In this document: one piece after another, positions 52,564 to 61,200 of the stretch | How positions within the stretch are numbered: the stretch's first letter is position 1 | How the letters are laid out: each line of letters begins with the position of its first letter | From: Geobacillus sp. 46C-IIa | GTDB lineage: Bacteria; Bacillota; Bacilli; Bacillales; Anoxybacillaceae | NCBI RefSeq assembly: GCF_014679505.1 | Contig: NZ_CP061474.1 | Coordinates: forward strand, 62,001 to 126,000 | DNA: 64,000 bases | Direction of reading: 5' to 3' | Notes under the pieces: model-generated | What the model saw: the letters and a program-made list of their open reading frames with translations, nothing else | Told to the model about the DNA's origin: nothing | Databases searched by the model: none | Translations under genes and position numbers: made by a program

Positions 52564-53913
52564 ATGAGGCGGGGAAGATGGCTCGCCGCATTGGTTGGTT
52601 TATGTTGTTTGGCTGCGGCTGCCTGGCCGGCGGGGGTAAAAGGGGAAAATGAAAAAACAGAACGGTTGGCGGTTGTGACGGCTGATCGGGTGAACGTCCG
52701 TCAAGGGCCGGGCGTGCCGTACCGTCCATTGGCGAACGTGCACCGCGGCGAGACGTACCGTTTGATCGATAAGAAAGACGGCTGGGTGAAAGTCGAATGG
52801 AAGCCAAATCGCACCGGATGGCTCGCCGCAGCGTATGCCGCTCCTGTGCGGGGAATGGAAATCGTGCAAGAAGACCGGCTTCGTCTCCGGCAAGAGCCGG
52901 GGTTAGATGGACGCGTGATCGGCCATTTGAAGCAAGGGGATCAAGTCGCTGTCATTAAAGAAGAGGGAGAGTGGAAACAAGTGGTGACGGACGATGCCGT
53001 CGGCTGGGTGGCGTCGGCGTATTTGGCGGCCGCTGAATCCTCGGTCGGCTCGCGGCGAGAGGGAATCGTGACGGCCGATTCGCTGAACGTGCGGAACGCA
53101 CCGTCGTTGGACGCGGAGCGGGTCGGGCGGCTGTTGCGCGGTGAGCGCGTCGAGATCGTCGAAGCAAAACGAGGCTGGTATCAAATCGTTGCCCGTTCCG
53201 GCCTAAATGGTTGGGTGGCGGCAGAGTACGTCGAAATGAAACGTGGACAGGACGTCGGGAATGAGAAAAAAGCAGTGGCCGCATCGAGTTTACCCGCTGC
53301 CGTGGCTCTCGCTTCCATTCAAGGAAACGGACCGCGCCGATATGTGAACGAATGGACGCGCGGACCCATTCAGGCGCTCGCCGGAAAAACGATCGTGCTT
53401 GACGCCGGCCATGGCGGCAAAGACGGCGGAGCGCAAAGCGTCAATGGCGTAACAGAAAAAACGTTGACGATGGAAACAGCTGAGCGGCTGAAAGAAAAGT
53501 TCGAAGCATACGGAGCGCGTGTTGTATTGACGCGCGCCGGTGATGATTATGTGCCGCTGTCGGCGCGCGTGGCCGCCGCCCGCTTGTACCAGGCGGATGC
53601 GTTTATTAGCTTGCACTACGACAGCGCGGCGGACCGAGACGCGTCCGGCGTCACCGTCTACTACTATGACCGGTTGGCTGATTACGGCTTGGCGCAATCG
53701 TTCCAAGGGCCGTTCTCGCAGCTTTCGGCCTTGCCGTTTCGTGGCCTCGCGTTTGGCGACTATTACGTGCTGAGGGAAAACGAACGGCCGTCCGTGTTGC
53801 TTGAGCTCGGTTATTTAAGCAATCGGTCGGATGCTGCGGTCGTGGCGACAAATGGCTATCAAGAAGCGGTGACGACGGCCATCGTGAACGCCGTGCGCCA
53901 TTATTTCCAATAG
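52564..53913 (+). CDS. N-acetylmuramoyl-L-alanine amidase with three SH3b domains
   Basis: The 449-residue exported autolysin cuts the bond between MurNAc and the stem peptide. A signal peptide (1-27, LAALVGLCCLAAAAWPAGVKG) is followed by three bacterial SH3 domains (about 35-93, 98-157 and 168-225; each begins V/L-x-V-R-x-x-P style, for example RVNVRQGPGVPYRPL). The Amidase_3 domain (about 278-448) follows. Zinc ligands are in LDAGHGGKDGG (His), VTEKTLTME (Glu) and ISLHYDS (His), and the catalytic Glu in LLELGYLSN. AGGGAAGGTAG lies before the ATG. It is monocistronic. Confidence 0.93.
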   Translation: MRRGRWLAALVGLCCLAAAAWPAGVKGENEKTERLAVVTADRVNVRQGPGVPYRPLANVHRGETYRLIDKKDGWVKVEWKPNRTGWLAAAYAAPVRGMEIVQEDRLRLRQEPGLDGRVIGHLKQGDQVAVIKEEGEWKQVVTDDAVGWVASAYLAAAESSVGSRREGIVTADSLNVRNAPSLDAERVGRLLRGERVEIVEAKRGWYQIVARSGLNGWVAAEYVEMKRGQDVGNEKKAVAASSLPAAVALASIQGNGPRRYVNEWTRGPIQALAGKTIVLDAGHGGKDGGAQSVNGVTEKTLTMETAERLKEKFEAYGARVVLTRAGDDYVPLSARVAAARLYQADAFISLHYDSAADRDASGVTVYYYDRLADYGLAQSFQGPFSQLSALPFRGLAFGDYYVLRENERPSVLLELGYLSNRSDAAVVATNGYQEAVTTAIVNAVRHYFQ

Positions 53914-53960
53914 CAATCTTTTTTTTTCAAAAATGGACAATGGAACTACTGCGACATGAC

Positions 53961-53993
53961 AAAAAGCGTCTCGGATTTTCGGGGCGCTTTTTG
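53961..53993 (+). terminator. Terminator of the amidase gene
   Basis: AAAAAGCG and CGCTTTTT close a stem with inner pairs TCTCGG/CGGGG, followed by TTGTC, 48 bases after the stop. Confidence 0.85.
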
Positions 53994-54094
53994 TCGTCTC
54001 GTCTTGTTTGCATAACCGCTGACTGATCGCAGAGGGTCATCAGCTTTTCGGAGCGTTCGCCTGAGGGCGGCAGGGATGAAAGGGCGGAAGAGGG

Positions 54095-54165
54095 TTGACA
54101 CAATAGTGTAAAAAGTATAATATTTATAAAGGATTAGGATAATAATAATTACCTATTATCCTAAT
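54095..54165 (+). promoter_or_regulatory. Promoter and 12-bp inverted repeat upstream of brnQ
   Basis: TTGACA (54095-54100) and TATAAT (54116-54121) are only 15 bases apart. Downstream, ATTAGGATAATA (54133-54144) and TATTATCCTAAT (54154-54165) form a perfect 12-bp inverted repeat with a 9-base gap. It may be an operator that covers the start of the transcript, or an RNA hairpin. Confidence 0.6.
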
Positions 54166-54236
54166 TAGAACTGTTGTTTTGTTATATATCAGAATATTCA
54201 ATTCATTTTCTTCTAAATATAGAAATGGGGGATACA

Positions 54237-55547
54237 ATGAAGACGAGAGATGTGCTGTTTACCGGACTGATGCTATTTTCCCTCTTTTTCGGCGCGGGGA
54301 ACTTGATTTTTCCACCATATTTAGGGATGGAAGCAGGAACGGCCGTATGGCCGGCGATTCTTGGATTTATCGTCACCGGCGTTGGGCTGCCGCTGTTGTC
54401 CGTCGCGGCGGTGGCGTTCGCAAAAGACGGCATCCGTTCGCTCGGCAACGCCGTTCATCCGCTGTTCAGTTTTTGTTTTTCGCTCGCTGTGTATTTGGCG
54501 ATCGGTCCATTTTTCGGCATTCCGCGCGCGGCTAGCGTTGCTTATGAAATCGGAGCGAAGCCGTTTTTCCCTGGGAGTGGATCGTTGGCGCTGTGGCTGT
54601 TTACCGGTCTCTTTTTCGCCCTTGTGTACTGGCTCAGCTTAAACCCGTCGAAGCTTGTGGATCGGATCGGTCAGCTGTTGACGCCGATGTTGCTGCTTTC
54701 GATTGCTGTGCTTTGTATTACCGGTTTAATCCGGCTTGATGACCCTCAGGCGGTGCCGGCTGAGAAGTATGCATCGGCGCCGTTTGTGAAAGGGATGCTC
54801 GAAGGGTATTTAACGATGGATACGATTGCAGCCCTTGCCTTTGGCATCGTCGTCATCCATGCGCTTCGCGACCGCGGTGTCGATCGCCCGACGTTGCAGG
54901 CAAAGGCGACGATTCAAGCAGGGATGATCGCCGGATTGGGTCTCGCGCTCGTTTATGCTGGCATTGCCATCATCGGCGCTAGAATGGCCGGAGCCGGCTC
55001 CTTTGCCAACGGGGCGGAGCTGTTGTCATACGTGTCATCGCTGCTGTTTGGCAACGGCGGGAAGTTGCTGTTGGGCGTGATTGTGGCGCTTGCCTGCTTA
55101 ACGACGGCAGTTGGTCTTGTCGCCGCTTGTGCACAATATTTTCAAGCGCTCACACCCACCGTTTCGTACCGGACGTATGTCATTGTATTAACCGTATTTA
55201 GCTTTTTGATGTCAAACCTCGGCTTAAATGCGTTGATTGCTGTTTCCGTTCCAGTGTTGACGATGCTATATCCGTTAGCGATCGTGCTGGTTGCCTTATC
55301 GTTTTTCCACCGTTTTTACCGCGGTTCGGCGAAAGTGTACGGTGTGGCATTGCTCTTTACGGGCGTATTCAGCCTGTATGACGGTTTGAAAACGATCGGG
55401 CTGGAAACCGCTTGGTTAGAGCCGCTTCTTTCGTGGGTGCCGCTGTTTTCAGTCGGGCTCGGCTGGGTCGTTCCGGCGTTGATCGGCGCTGCGCTTGGCT
55501 TGATGATCGACCGGCCGTCCGCAACAAAACGGAAACATGCGGCGTAA
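54237..55547 (+). CDS. brnQ: Branched-chain amino acid:cation symporter
   Basis: ATG 54237 (behind ATGGGGGATACA) gives 436 residues with twelve membrane segments and the family start TGLMLFSLFFGAGNLIFPPYLG. It also shows FFGIPRAASVAYE. BrnQ carriers bring leucine, isoleucine and valine into the cell with Na+ or H+. The upstream frame is open to 54174 but encodes an unlikely leader. The gene is monocistronic, with an operator-like inverted repeat in its leader and a terminator at 55628. Confidence 0.93.
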   Translation: MKTRDVLFTGLMLFSLFFGAGNLIFPPYLGMEAGTAVWPAILGFIVTGVGLPLLSVAAVAFAKDGIRSLGNAVHPLFSFCFSLAVYLAIGPFFGIPRAASVAYEIGAKPFFPGSGSLALWLFTGLFFALVYWLSLNPSKLVDRIGQLLTPMLLLSIAVLCITGLIRLDDPQAVPAEKYASAPFVKGMLEGYLTMDTIAALAFGIVVIHALRDRGVDRPTLQAKATIQAGMIAGLGLALVYAGIAIIGARMAGAGSFANGAELLSYVSSLLFGNGGKLLLGVIVALACLTTAVGLVAACAQYFQALTPTVSYRTYVIVLTVFSFLMSNLGLNALIAVSVPVLTMLYPLAIVLVALSFFHRFYRGSAKVYGVALLFTGVFSLYDGLKTIGLETAWLEPLLSWVPLFSVGLGWVVPALIGAALGLMIDRPSATKRKHAA

Positions 55548-55627
55548 AGGGCTGACCTAAAAGGTCATGTACGCTCGGTCGGGGAATCATATGAATATAA
55601 AATCTATCTGAGGTATATATATGGAAG

Positions 55628-55668
55628 AAGGGGGGTGTCTCATTGCGTTTGGGGCATCCTCCTTTTTT
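55628..55668 (+). terminator. Terminator of brnQ
   Basis: AAGGGGGGTG and CATCCTCCTT pair (with G-U) and are followed by TTTTGTG; it shares GTGTCTCATTGCG with the terminator at 51839. Confidence 0.75.
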
Positions 55669-55788
55669 GTGTGGAAAACCGTTTTTTGTTCGAGCAACTT
55701 GGCGAAACCCGTGAAAATCGGCAGGCGATTCGATATAATGGGGACAAGCGACGATCGCCGCAATGGATGAATAAAGGTGTGAGGAATC

Positions 55789-57132
55789 GTGAAGATTGCG
55801 ATTGCGGGAACGGGATATGTTGGACTTGTGACCGCGGCTTGTCTGGCTGATAAAGGGCATGATGTGACATGCGTCGATGTGAACGAAGAAAAAATTCGCT
55901 TATTAAACGAGGGAGTCGTCCCGATTTACGAGCCAGGGCTGGAGCCGCTCATTGAGCGGAACCGCTCCCGCCTTCGCTTTACCAAAGACGATGCGGAAGC
56001 GTATCGGAGGGCGGAAGTGATCATGGTCGCGGTCGGCACCCCGCCGCTGCCGGACGGGTCGGTTCGGCTCGATGACGTCTGGGAGGTGTTGCGCCGCATT
56101 GCGTTGACGGCAGAGCGCGACTGCCTGGTCGCCATCAAATCGACCGTGCCGGTCGGCACCGGGGACGAAGCGGCTCGTTTTTTGACAGAGCATGCGCGCC
56201 ATCGCGTGCGGTTTGACGTCGTTTCCAACCCGGAGTTTCTCTCACAAGGAACGGCGGTGCGCGATACGCTGCAGGCGCCGCGCATCGTATTAGGGGTGGA
56301 TTCGGACCGCGCTGAGCGGGTGATGAAGGAGCTGTACGCCCCGTTTGCGCTTCCGTATGTGGTCACCGACCGAAAAAGCGCGGAGATGATCAAATACGCC
56401 GCCAATGTGTTTTTAGCGTTGAAAATTTCGTATATCAACGAAATCGCCAACGTCTGTGAACTGATCGGCGCCGACATTCAGGCGGTCGCCGAAGGAATCG
56501 GCATGGACCCGCGCATCGGCCGCCGCTTTTTGCGCGCTGGCGTCGGCTACGGCGGCTCCTGCCTGCCGAAAGATTCGAAGGCGTTGTATGCCCTCGCCGC
56601 TTCATATGGCTATTCGCTCAAAACGGTCTGGGCGGCGATGGATGTAAATGAGAAACAAAAATGGAAGCTGCTTGACAAAGCGCGCCCGTATACCAGGGAG
56701 TTTCGCAACCGAACCGTCGCAGTGCTCGGCGTGGCATTCAAGCCCGGCACCGACGATGTGCGCGAGTCTCCCGCCTTGGCGAACATCGAACGGCTCATCG
56801 CCGAAGGGGCAAACGTGCGCGTCTGGGATCCGGCCGCCTTGGGGCATGTCGCCCGCCGCTTTGGCGATGCCGTCGTTTGTTGCCAGATGATCGAAGAAGC
56901 CATTCGCAACGCGGACGTTTGCTTGATTTTCACCGAATGGCCCGCCGTCTTGCAGTTTGACCTTGGCCGCTACAAGGCGCTCATGAACACGCCGCTGGTG
57001 GTGGACGGTCGGAATTGCTACGACCCGAAGGCGGCGGAAGCCGCCGGCTTAATCTACGAGTCGGTCGGGCGGCCGGCCGGCTCGGGACTGCGGGCGGAGG
57101 ATGAGGCCGCTGATGTGCAGCGGCAGGTGTAA
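55789..57132 (+). CDS. UDP-glucose 6-dehydrogenase (Ugd/TuaD)
   Basis: GTG start behind GGTGTGAGGAATC; 447 residues. The N-terminal Rossmann fold begins IAIAGTGYVGLVTAACLADKG, and KSTVPVGTGDEA, the helix EMIKYAANVFLALKISYINE and the catalytic loop GVGYGGSCLPKDSKAL with the nucleophilic Cys follow. It oxidises UDP-glucose twice with NAD+ to UDP-glucuronate, used for teichuronic acid or other polymers. Here it is not beside other polymer genes. The last 15 residues (after GLIYESVGRP) are variable. Confidence 0.95.
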   Translation: MKIAIAGTGYVGLVTAACLADKGHDVTCVDVNEEKIRLLNEGVVPIYEPGLEPLIERNRSRLRFTKDDAEAYRRAEVIMVAVGTPPLPDGSVRLDDVWEVLRRIALTAERDCLVAIKSTVPVGTGDEAARFLTEHARHRVRFDVVSNPEFLSQGTAVRDTLQAPRIVLGVDSDRAERVMKELYAPFALPYVVTDRKSAEMIKYAANVFLALKISYINEIANVCELIGADIQAVAEGIGMDPRIGRRFLRAGVGYGGSCLPKDSKALYALAASYGYSLKTVWAAMDVNEKQKWKLLDKARPYTREFRNRTVAVLGVAFKPGTDDVRESPALANIERLIAEGANVRVWDPAALGHVARRFGDAVVCCQMIEEAIRNADVCLIFTEWPAVLQFDLGRYKALMNTPLVVDGRNCYDPKAAEAAGLIYESVGRPAGSGLRAEDEAADVQRQV

Positions 57133-57138
57133 GGAATT

Positions 57139-57288
57139 GAACTAGGAAGGAAACAAGGGCATCAACAAGAGATCGCGGAAGGCAACCTCGACGTGGCGAA
57201 GAGAATGCTGGCGAAAGGACGCGATGTCGACGCAATCCGTGAACTGACCGGGCTTCTGGTGGAGAAGATTGAAAAGGTGAAGAGGTAG
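57139..57288 (+). pseudogene. C-terminal fragment of an Rpn-family recombination nuclease
   Basis: The frame reads ELGRKQGHQQEIAEGNLD then VAKRMLAKGRDVDAIRELTG and stops at 57286-57288, which is the typical C-terminal tail of Rpn proteins (compare AKRMLHKGVDAQTIQELIG in the pseudogene at 29558). No start or nuclease core is present. Confidence 0.75.
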
Positions 57289-57315
57289 GCCGGCCCTTCG
57301 CTGCTGGTCCAACTG

Positions 57316-57363
57316 TTGTCGTCGATCCCCAATCGTGCAAAAAACCTGGGGGATCGACGACAA
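57316..57363. repeat. 15-bp perfect inverted repeat before the CRISPR array
   Basis: TTGTCGTCGATCCCC and GGGGATCGACGACAA are separated by 18 bases (AATCGTGCAAAAAACCTG). It lies 122 bases ahead of the first CRISPR repeat, in the region where a leader would be, and could also terminate transcripts from the left. Confidence 0.75.
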
Positions 57364-57485
57364 TTCGTTTATGCGCTTCAACCTTACAGGCATCAGGGAA
57401 GAAGCTTGTTGACAGAATTTTTAAAACGTGTTATTCTGGAGGCGAGAAAAGAACGCAAGGCTTGATATATTAAGATGTTTTTGGG

Positions 57486-57631
57486 GTTTTTATCGTACCT
57501 ATGAGGGATTGAAACGAAGCGGAGGATCGCCGTGTTAGTTTTTATCGTACCTATGAGGGATTGAAACATAAGCTCCACAACCGGCATAAACGCGGCGGTG
57601 ATCTTGTTTTTATCGTACCTATGAGGGATTG
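57486..57631 (+). CRISPR. Minimal CRISPR array, three repeats and two spacers, no cas genes
   Basis: A 30-bp repeat beginning GTTTTTATCG and ending GGGATTGAAAC is found at 57486-57515 and 57538-57567, and a third copy from 57606 is cut after 26 bases (57631) and continues as CCCCCC. The GAAAC end gives the usual type I-B/III-like 5' handle ATTGAAAC, so the array reads on the plus strand with the AT-rich leader (57364-57485) on its left. Spacer 1 has 22 bp, spacer 2 has 38 bp. No cas gene is in the window; a cas locus elsewhere would be needed. Confidence 0.88.
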
Positions 57632-58141
57632 CCCCCCTGTTTAACAGTCAAATCACGTGGTACGGGGACAGTTTTATCGGCAACTTATAACGAATCGAAC
57701 TCTACAGCGCGCTGTTGTTGTCTCTTTTGCGTTGGGTATATTTTATGATCCTAAAACTGGGAAACCCCCACTTCTGATCGGATCAGGGGAATTGTGGAAT
57801 ATGCCGAGAAGGCTTGATTCATAGTCTAGTGCAGGGTGGGTGTTTGCCAAAAATCTCCCGCCTTGAAACGTAAGTGGGGGGCATTCTTGGCGCGTTTTAT
57901 GAAGGAATGAAACGCATATTTTCCATCTCCATGTACAGGATGCCCCTATCCTATGATGGAAACGAGAAAGAGCGGCTTTTCAAGAGGCTGCTTTTTTGTT
58001 TTTGTTGTGAAACGTTTTAAAATTTCAGTCAATTCGTTTATAATTTTATTATCTAGCACTGTTTCTGCTCACAAAATGAGTTCAAAGCAGGGAATGAATT
58101 CATGTCTGTTGCTAGGTGGGTATTTGTACGTATTTTGCCGA
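57632..58141. other. Gap without a recognisable gene
   Basis: The 510 bases are heterogeneous. Two features were seen: a CCCGCCTT...AAGTGGGGGG stretch at 57857-57881 that weakly recalls the IS605-type ends, and TTTATGAAGGAATGAAAC at 57897-57914, which resembles the 3' half of the CRISPR repeat but is too diverged to call. No protein motif was found. Confidence 0.4.
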
Positions 58142-58279
58142 GGAGGTGCACTCTGCCTGTTTGTCCGCTCCCAAGATGGGGTGAGCCATAGTCCGGCGGA
58201 ATGGAGCACGAAAGATGATTGCGCAGCGGGAGCGGCGGTCCTTTATCATACTGTATGGCAACTGGCCCAAGGGGAATAG
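58142..58279 (+). pseudogene. C-terminal stump of N-carbamoyl-L-amino-acid hydrolase (AmaB-like)
   Basis: The frame [20 protein letters not shown] followed by [20 protein letters not shown] matches the conserved last segment of the M20 zinc amidohydrolases that cleave N-carbamoyl amino acids (GxSHxPxEW...D...GAxVLxxT...LA). Nothing of the N-terminal 350 residues remains. It stops at 58277-58279, 33 bases before amaA. In G. stearothermophilus amaA and amaB are known as neighbours, so this is what is left of amaB. Confidence 0.75.
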
Positions 58280-58312
58280 CGAAAAAGACAAGCGAACAGG
58301 GGGAGACTATGG

Positions 58313-59497
58313 ATGACAAAGGAAGAAATCAAACGACTCGTTGATGAGGTGAAAGCGGACGTCATCGCCTGGCGCCGCCATCTGCACGCTCATCCTGAAT
58401 TGTCATTTCAAGAGGAGAAAACGGCGCAGTTTGTGTACGAGACGCTGCAATCGTTCGGTCACCTTGAGCTTTCGCGGCCGACGAAAACGAGCGTGATGGC
58501 GCGGCTTATTGGCAAGCAGCCGGGCCGGGCCGTCGCCATTCGCGCTGATATGGACGCGCTGCCGATTCAAGAGGAAAACACGTTTGAATTTGCCTCCAAA
58601 AACCCAGGCGTCATGCATGCGTGCGGCCATGACGGCCATACGGCGATGCTTTTAGGGACGGCGAAAATTTTCTCCCAGTTGCGCGATGACATTCGCGGTG
58701 AAATCCGCTTTTTGTTCCAACACGCGGAAGAACTGTTCCCGGGTGGGGCGGAAGAGATGGTGCAGGCGGGCGTCATGGACGGGGTCGATGTCGTCATCGG
58801 CACACACCTTTGGTCGCCGTTGGAGCGCGGAAAAGTCGGCATTGTGTACGGACCGATGATGGCCGCACCGGACCGCTTTTTCATTCGCATTATCGGCAAA
58901 GGCGGCCACGGCGCCATGCCTCATCAAACGATCGATGCCATCGCCATCGGGGCGCAAGTCGTGACGAACTTGCAGCACATCGTCTCCCGCTACGTCGACC
59001 CGCTCGAGCCGTTGGTTGTCTCGGTGACGCAATTTGTGGCAGGAACAGCGCATAACGTCCTCCCTGGGGAGGTCGAAATTCAAGGGACGGTGCGCACGTT
59101 TGACGACACGTTGCGGCGCACGGTGCCGCAATGGATGGAGCGCATTGTCAAAGGCATTACCGAAGCGCACGGCGCCTCGTATGAGTTTCAATTTGACTAC
59201 GGCTACCGCCCGGTCATCAACTACGATGAAGTGACCCGCGTCATTGAAGAAACGGCGCGCGAACTGTTGGGCGAGGAAGCTGTCGCCCATCTGAAACCGA
59301 ACATGGGCGGCGAAGATTTCTCCGCCTTCTTGCAAAAAGCGCCAGGCAGCTTCTTTTACGTCGGCGCTCGAAACGAAGAAAAGGGGATCGTCTATCCACA
59401 TCACCACCCGCGCTTCACGATTGACGAAGACGCGCTTGAGATCGGCGTGCAGCTGTTTGTCGGGGCAACGTTGAAACTGCTGGCGGAAGCGGGATAA
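58313..59497 (+). CDS. amaA: N-acyl-L-amino acid amidohydrolase (aminoacylase), peptidase family M20D
   Basis: The 394-residue protein releases amino acids from N-acyl derivatives. It begins MTKEEIKRLVDEVKADVIAW behind CAGGGGGAGACTATGG. Metal ligands are in HACGHDGHTAMLLG and HAEELFPGGAEEM, in EAHG/GTHLW and in the C-terminal GGEDFSAFL and HHHPRF. The dimerisation (lid) domain runs from about 180 to 290. The sequence appears very close to the described G. stearothermophilus AmaA, from memory. The same fold also serves hippurate and IAA-amino-acid hydrolases. Confidence 0.92.
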   Translation: MTKEEIKRLVDEVKADVIAWRRHLHAHPELSFQEEKTAQFVYETLQSFGHLELSRPTKTSVMARLIGKQPGRAVAIRADMDALPIQEENTFEFASKNPGVMHACGHDGHTAMLLGTAKIFSQLRDDIRGEIRFLFQHAEELFPGGAEEMVQAGVMDGVDVVIGTHLWSPLERGKVGIVYGPMMAAPDRFFIRIIGKGGHGAMPHQTIDAIAIGAQVVTNLQHIVSRYVDPLEPLVVSVTQFVAGTAHNVLPGEVEIQGTVRTFDDTLRRTVPQWMERIVKGITEAHGASYEFQFDYGYRPVINYDEVTRVIEETARELLGEEAVAHLKPNMGGEDFSAFLQKAPGSFFYVGARNEEKGIVYPHHHPRFTIDEDALEIGVQLFVGATLKLLAEAG

Positions 59498-59592
59498 CCG
59501 GTTCCGCCTTTTGCCCATTAGGAAGTGAGGCTGATGTTTTGGTGAACCCCTACGATTCGACTTTGCTATCTGAATGAGATTAGAGGAAAGGG

Positions 59593-59857
59593 CTAGGCGA
59601 TTTTGACGATTTTTGTGATCGTTGCTGGGTCAGAGTGTTGGCTGTAAAGGTGATGAACAAAGTCGCCATCAAGCGTGGCAAAGTAGTCATAATGGTGGTA
59701 GGTTGCGATGGCATAGTGCAAAGCATCATATGCTTCGAGTTGCAAAAGCCGCATTTGAGCCAAGGCTAAATCTTGAATATTAGCATCTATCAATGTAGAT
59801 AGACGCTTGTCCAAAATTTTCATTTAAAACTTCTTGATAGGTCATGACAAACGACAT
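59593..59857 (-). pseudogene. PIN-domain (VapC-like) remnant
   Basis: On the minus strand AAGGAAGG and an ATG at 59857 begin SFVMTYQEVLNENFGQAS. The frame ends soon after, and the continuation is in a shifted frame: AYDALHYAIATYHHYDYFAT then LDGDFVHHLYSQH, which is the C-terminal part of PIN-domain ribonuclease toxins (D-x-x-HY-x-A, TLD-x-DF). At most 85 residues remain and the first acidic residues are missing. No antitoxin gene is visible. The stretch 59858-60362 is otherwise empty. Confidence 0.5.
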
Positions 59858-60362
59858 AGGAAACTACCTTCCTTGTTTGTATATGTCTACTAATTTCTTT
59901 CCAAATGGCGCAGGCTTGGCCAGTTTTTTTCGTAATTCAGCAAAAGAAAGGTTCTTGTCCGGCCGATTGTTCATATTTTGAGAACAAGACAATGACACGT
60001 TCATTCTCTCTAAAGCAGAGGGCATGCGAATCACCCCACTTCGCCTTCTTTCTAAAAATTATAGTACTGGCTCGAAAGAATGTACAGATTTTTCTTTTAC
60101 TACTATACCCTCGTTGATTCTAACATAAACAGAAAAAAATTTACTTTTAAGGAAGGGCTCAACTGGATGAAGGAAATTTTTTAAACAGAGAAGGCTCCTT
60201 CTTTAGACTCAAACGTGGACGATTTTCAAACAACCGTCGTTTTCCGCCGCTCTAAAAAAGAAATGGAAACATATCGCCATCCTTGTTATGATGGTAAAGG
60301 ATTTCGCAGACAAGGCGCCTGCTTTCGTTGGTTCGCTTTGTCGGCAACAAGGTGGTGGGCAG

Positions 60363-60824
60363 GTGAAAATGATGAGAGATCTTCTCTCCCGCTGGCTCCC
60401 CGTCGTGCTTTGGTGTCTCGCCATTTACACGTTTAGCGAGTCTTCGTGGTTCACCGGAGCGAATACCGCTCACGTCTTGCAAGTGATTCTCTCGTATTGG
60501 CCGTTTGGCGGCGGGGAGGAGGAAGGTCCTTCGTTCTTGAACTTCCTCATTCGCAAAGCGGCGCATTTGACCGAATTCGGCATTTTGGCTGTGTTGGTCT
60601 GGCGGGCGCTGTTCCCAAGGAAGGTGGCGTATATCGGCGCTTGGCTGTTTGCGACCGCTTATGCGGCGACCGATGAATGGCATCAATCGTTTGAGCCGGG
60701 GCGGACGGCGACGCCGAAAGATGTGGCGATCGACTCGTGCGGGGCGCTGATCGCGTTGGTGATCGTCTTTGTTTGCCGCCGTTGGCGGAAGGCAAGGCAT
60801 CGTTCGCTCCAGCGCGGCGTATGA
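60363..60824 (+). CDS. VanZ-family membrane protein
   Basis: GTG 60363 is preferred (AAGGTGG eight bases before). The 153-residue protein has four membrane segments and the VanZ signature RKAAHLTEFGILAVL and AAT(D)EWHQSFEPGRT-type sequence (YAATDEWHQSFEPGRTAT, then DVAIDSCGA). VanZ confers low-level teicoplanin resistance in enterococci; chromosomal relatives are found in most Bacillaceae with unknown physiological role at the cell envelope. Confidence 0.9.
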   Translation: MKMMRDLLSRWLPVVLWCLAIYTFSESSWFTGANTAHVLQVILSYWPFGGGEEEGPSFLNFLIRKAAHLTEFGILAVLVWRALFPRKVAYIGAWLFATAYAATDEWHQSFEPGRTATPKDVAIDSCGALIALVIVFVCRRWRKARHRSLQRGV

Positions 60825-60913
60825 TATGATAACAAACTCTCCCAACGTATAGCTCGAGGGGAAAAAGGAAAGAATGGCAAATAACTAGTTTCAAAGAAAA
60901 GGGAGAGACGGCC

Positions 60914-61030
60914 ATGGTCGCGTTTATCGCCGGAATGTTTGTCGGTTCGTTTGTGATGCTTGTCATCATGAGCATGATGGCGGCGGCCAAACAGGCGGAT
61001 GAAGCGAGCGAGCGCTGGAAAAAGGAATAG
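60914..61030 (+). CDS. Small single-pass membrane protein (DUF3789-like)
   Basis: GGGAGAGACGGCC leads to an ATG with 38 codons: MVAFIAGMFVGSFVMLVIMS, then MMAAAKQADEASERWKKE. One membrane helix and a charged cytoplasmic tail match the DUF3789 type of tiny membrane proteins in Firmicutes and their phages. The function is unknown. A strong terminator follows 5 bases after the stop. Confidence 0.8.
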   Translation: MVAFIAGMFVGSFVMLVIMSMMAAAKQADEASERWKKE

Positions 61031-61035
61031 CGAAC

Positions 61036-61068
61036 AACACTCCTTGCGGCGGGCAAGGAGTGTTTTGT
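61036..61068 (+). terminator. Terminator of the small membrane protein gene
   Basis: The perfect 12-bp arms AACACTCCTTGC and GCAAGGAGTGTT with a 5-base loop, followed by TTG. Confidence 0.9.
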
Positions 61069-61123
61069 ATGATGGAAAAAAGTCCTGAGTTTGCCAAGAT
61101 GTATTTTTGGCTGGGAGCGCGCG

Positions 61124-61132
61124 TGGTATAAT
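61124..61132 (+). promoter_or_regulatory. Extended -10 promoter of the toxin RNA
   Basis: TGGTATAAT fits the extended -10 form TGnTATAAT. No good -35 is present. The transcript would start near 61139. Confidence 0.6.
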
Positions 61133-61200
61133 ACAAATGCACGGTTTACGCAGGGTGGGCAGTGGCGACTCCCTTGATGAAAGGGGGTGCTGCTGGATTG

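Noticed and set aside
57857..57881. Further IS605-type right end
   Set aside because: The stem is poor, and the AAGAATC lead and GTGTCAA/GATCAA end are missing.
57897..57914. Fourth CRISPR repeat (TTTATGAAGGAATGAAAC)
   Set aside because: It matches only part of the repeat with several differences and lies 270 bp beyond the array.
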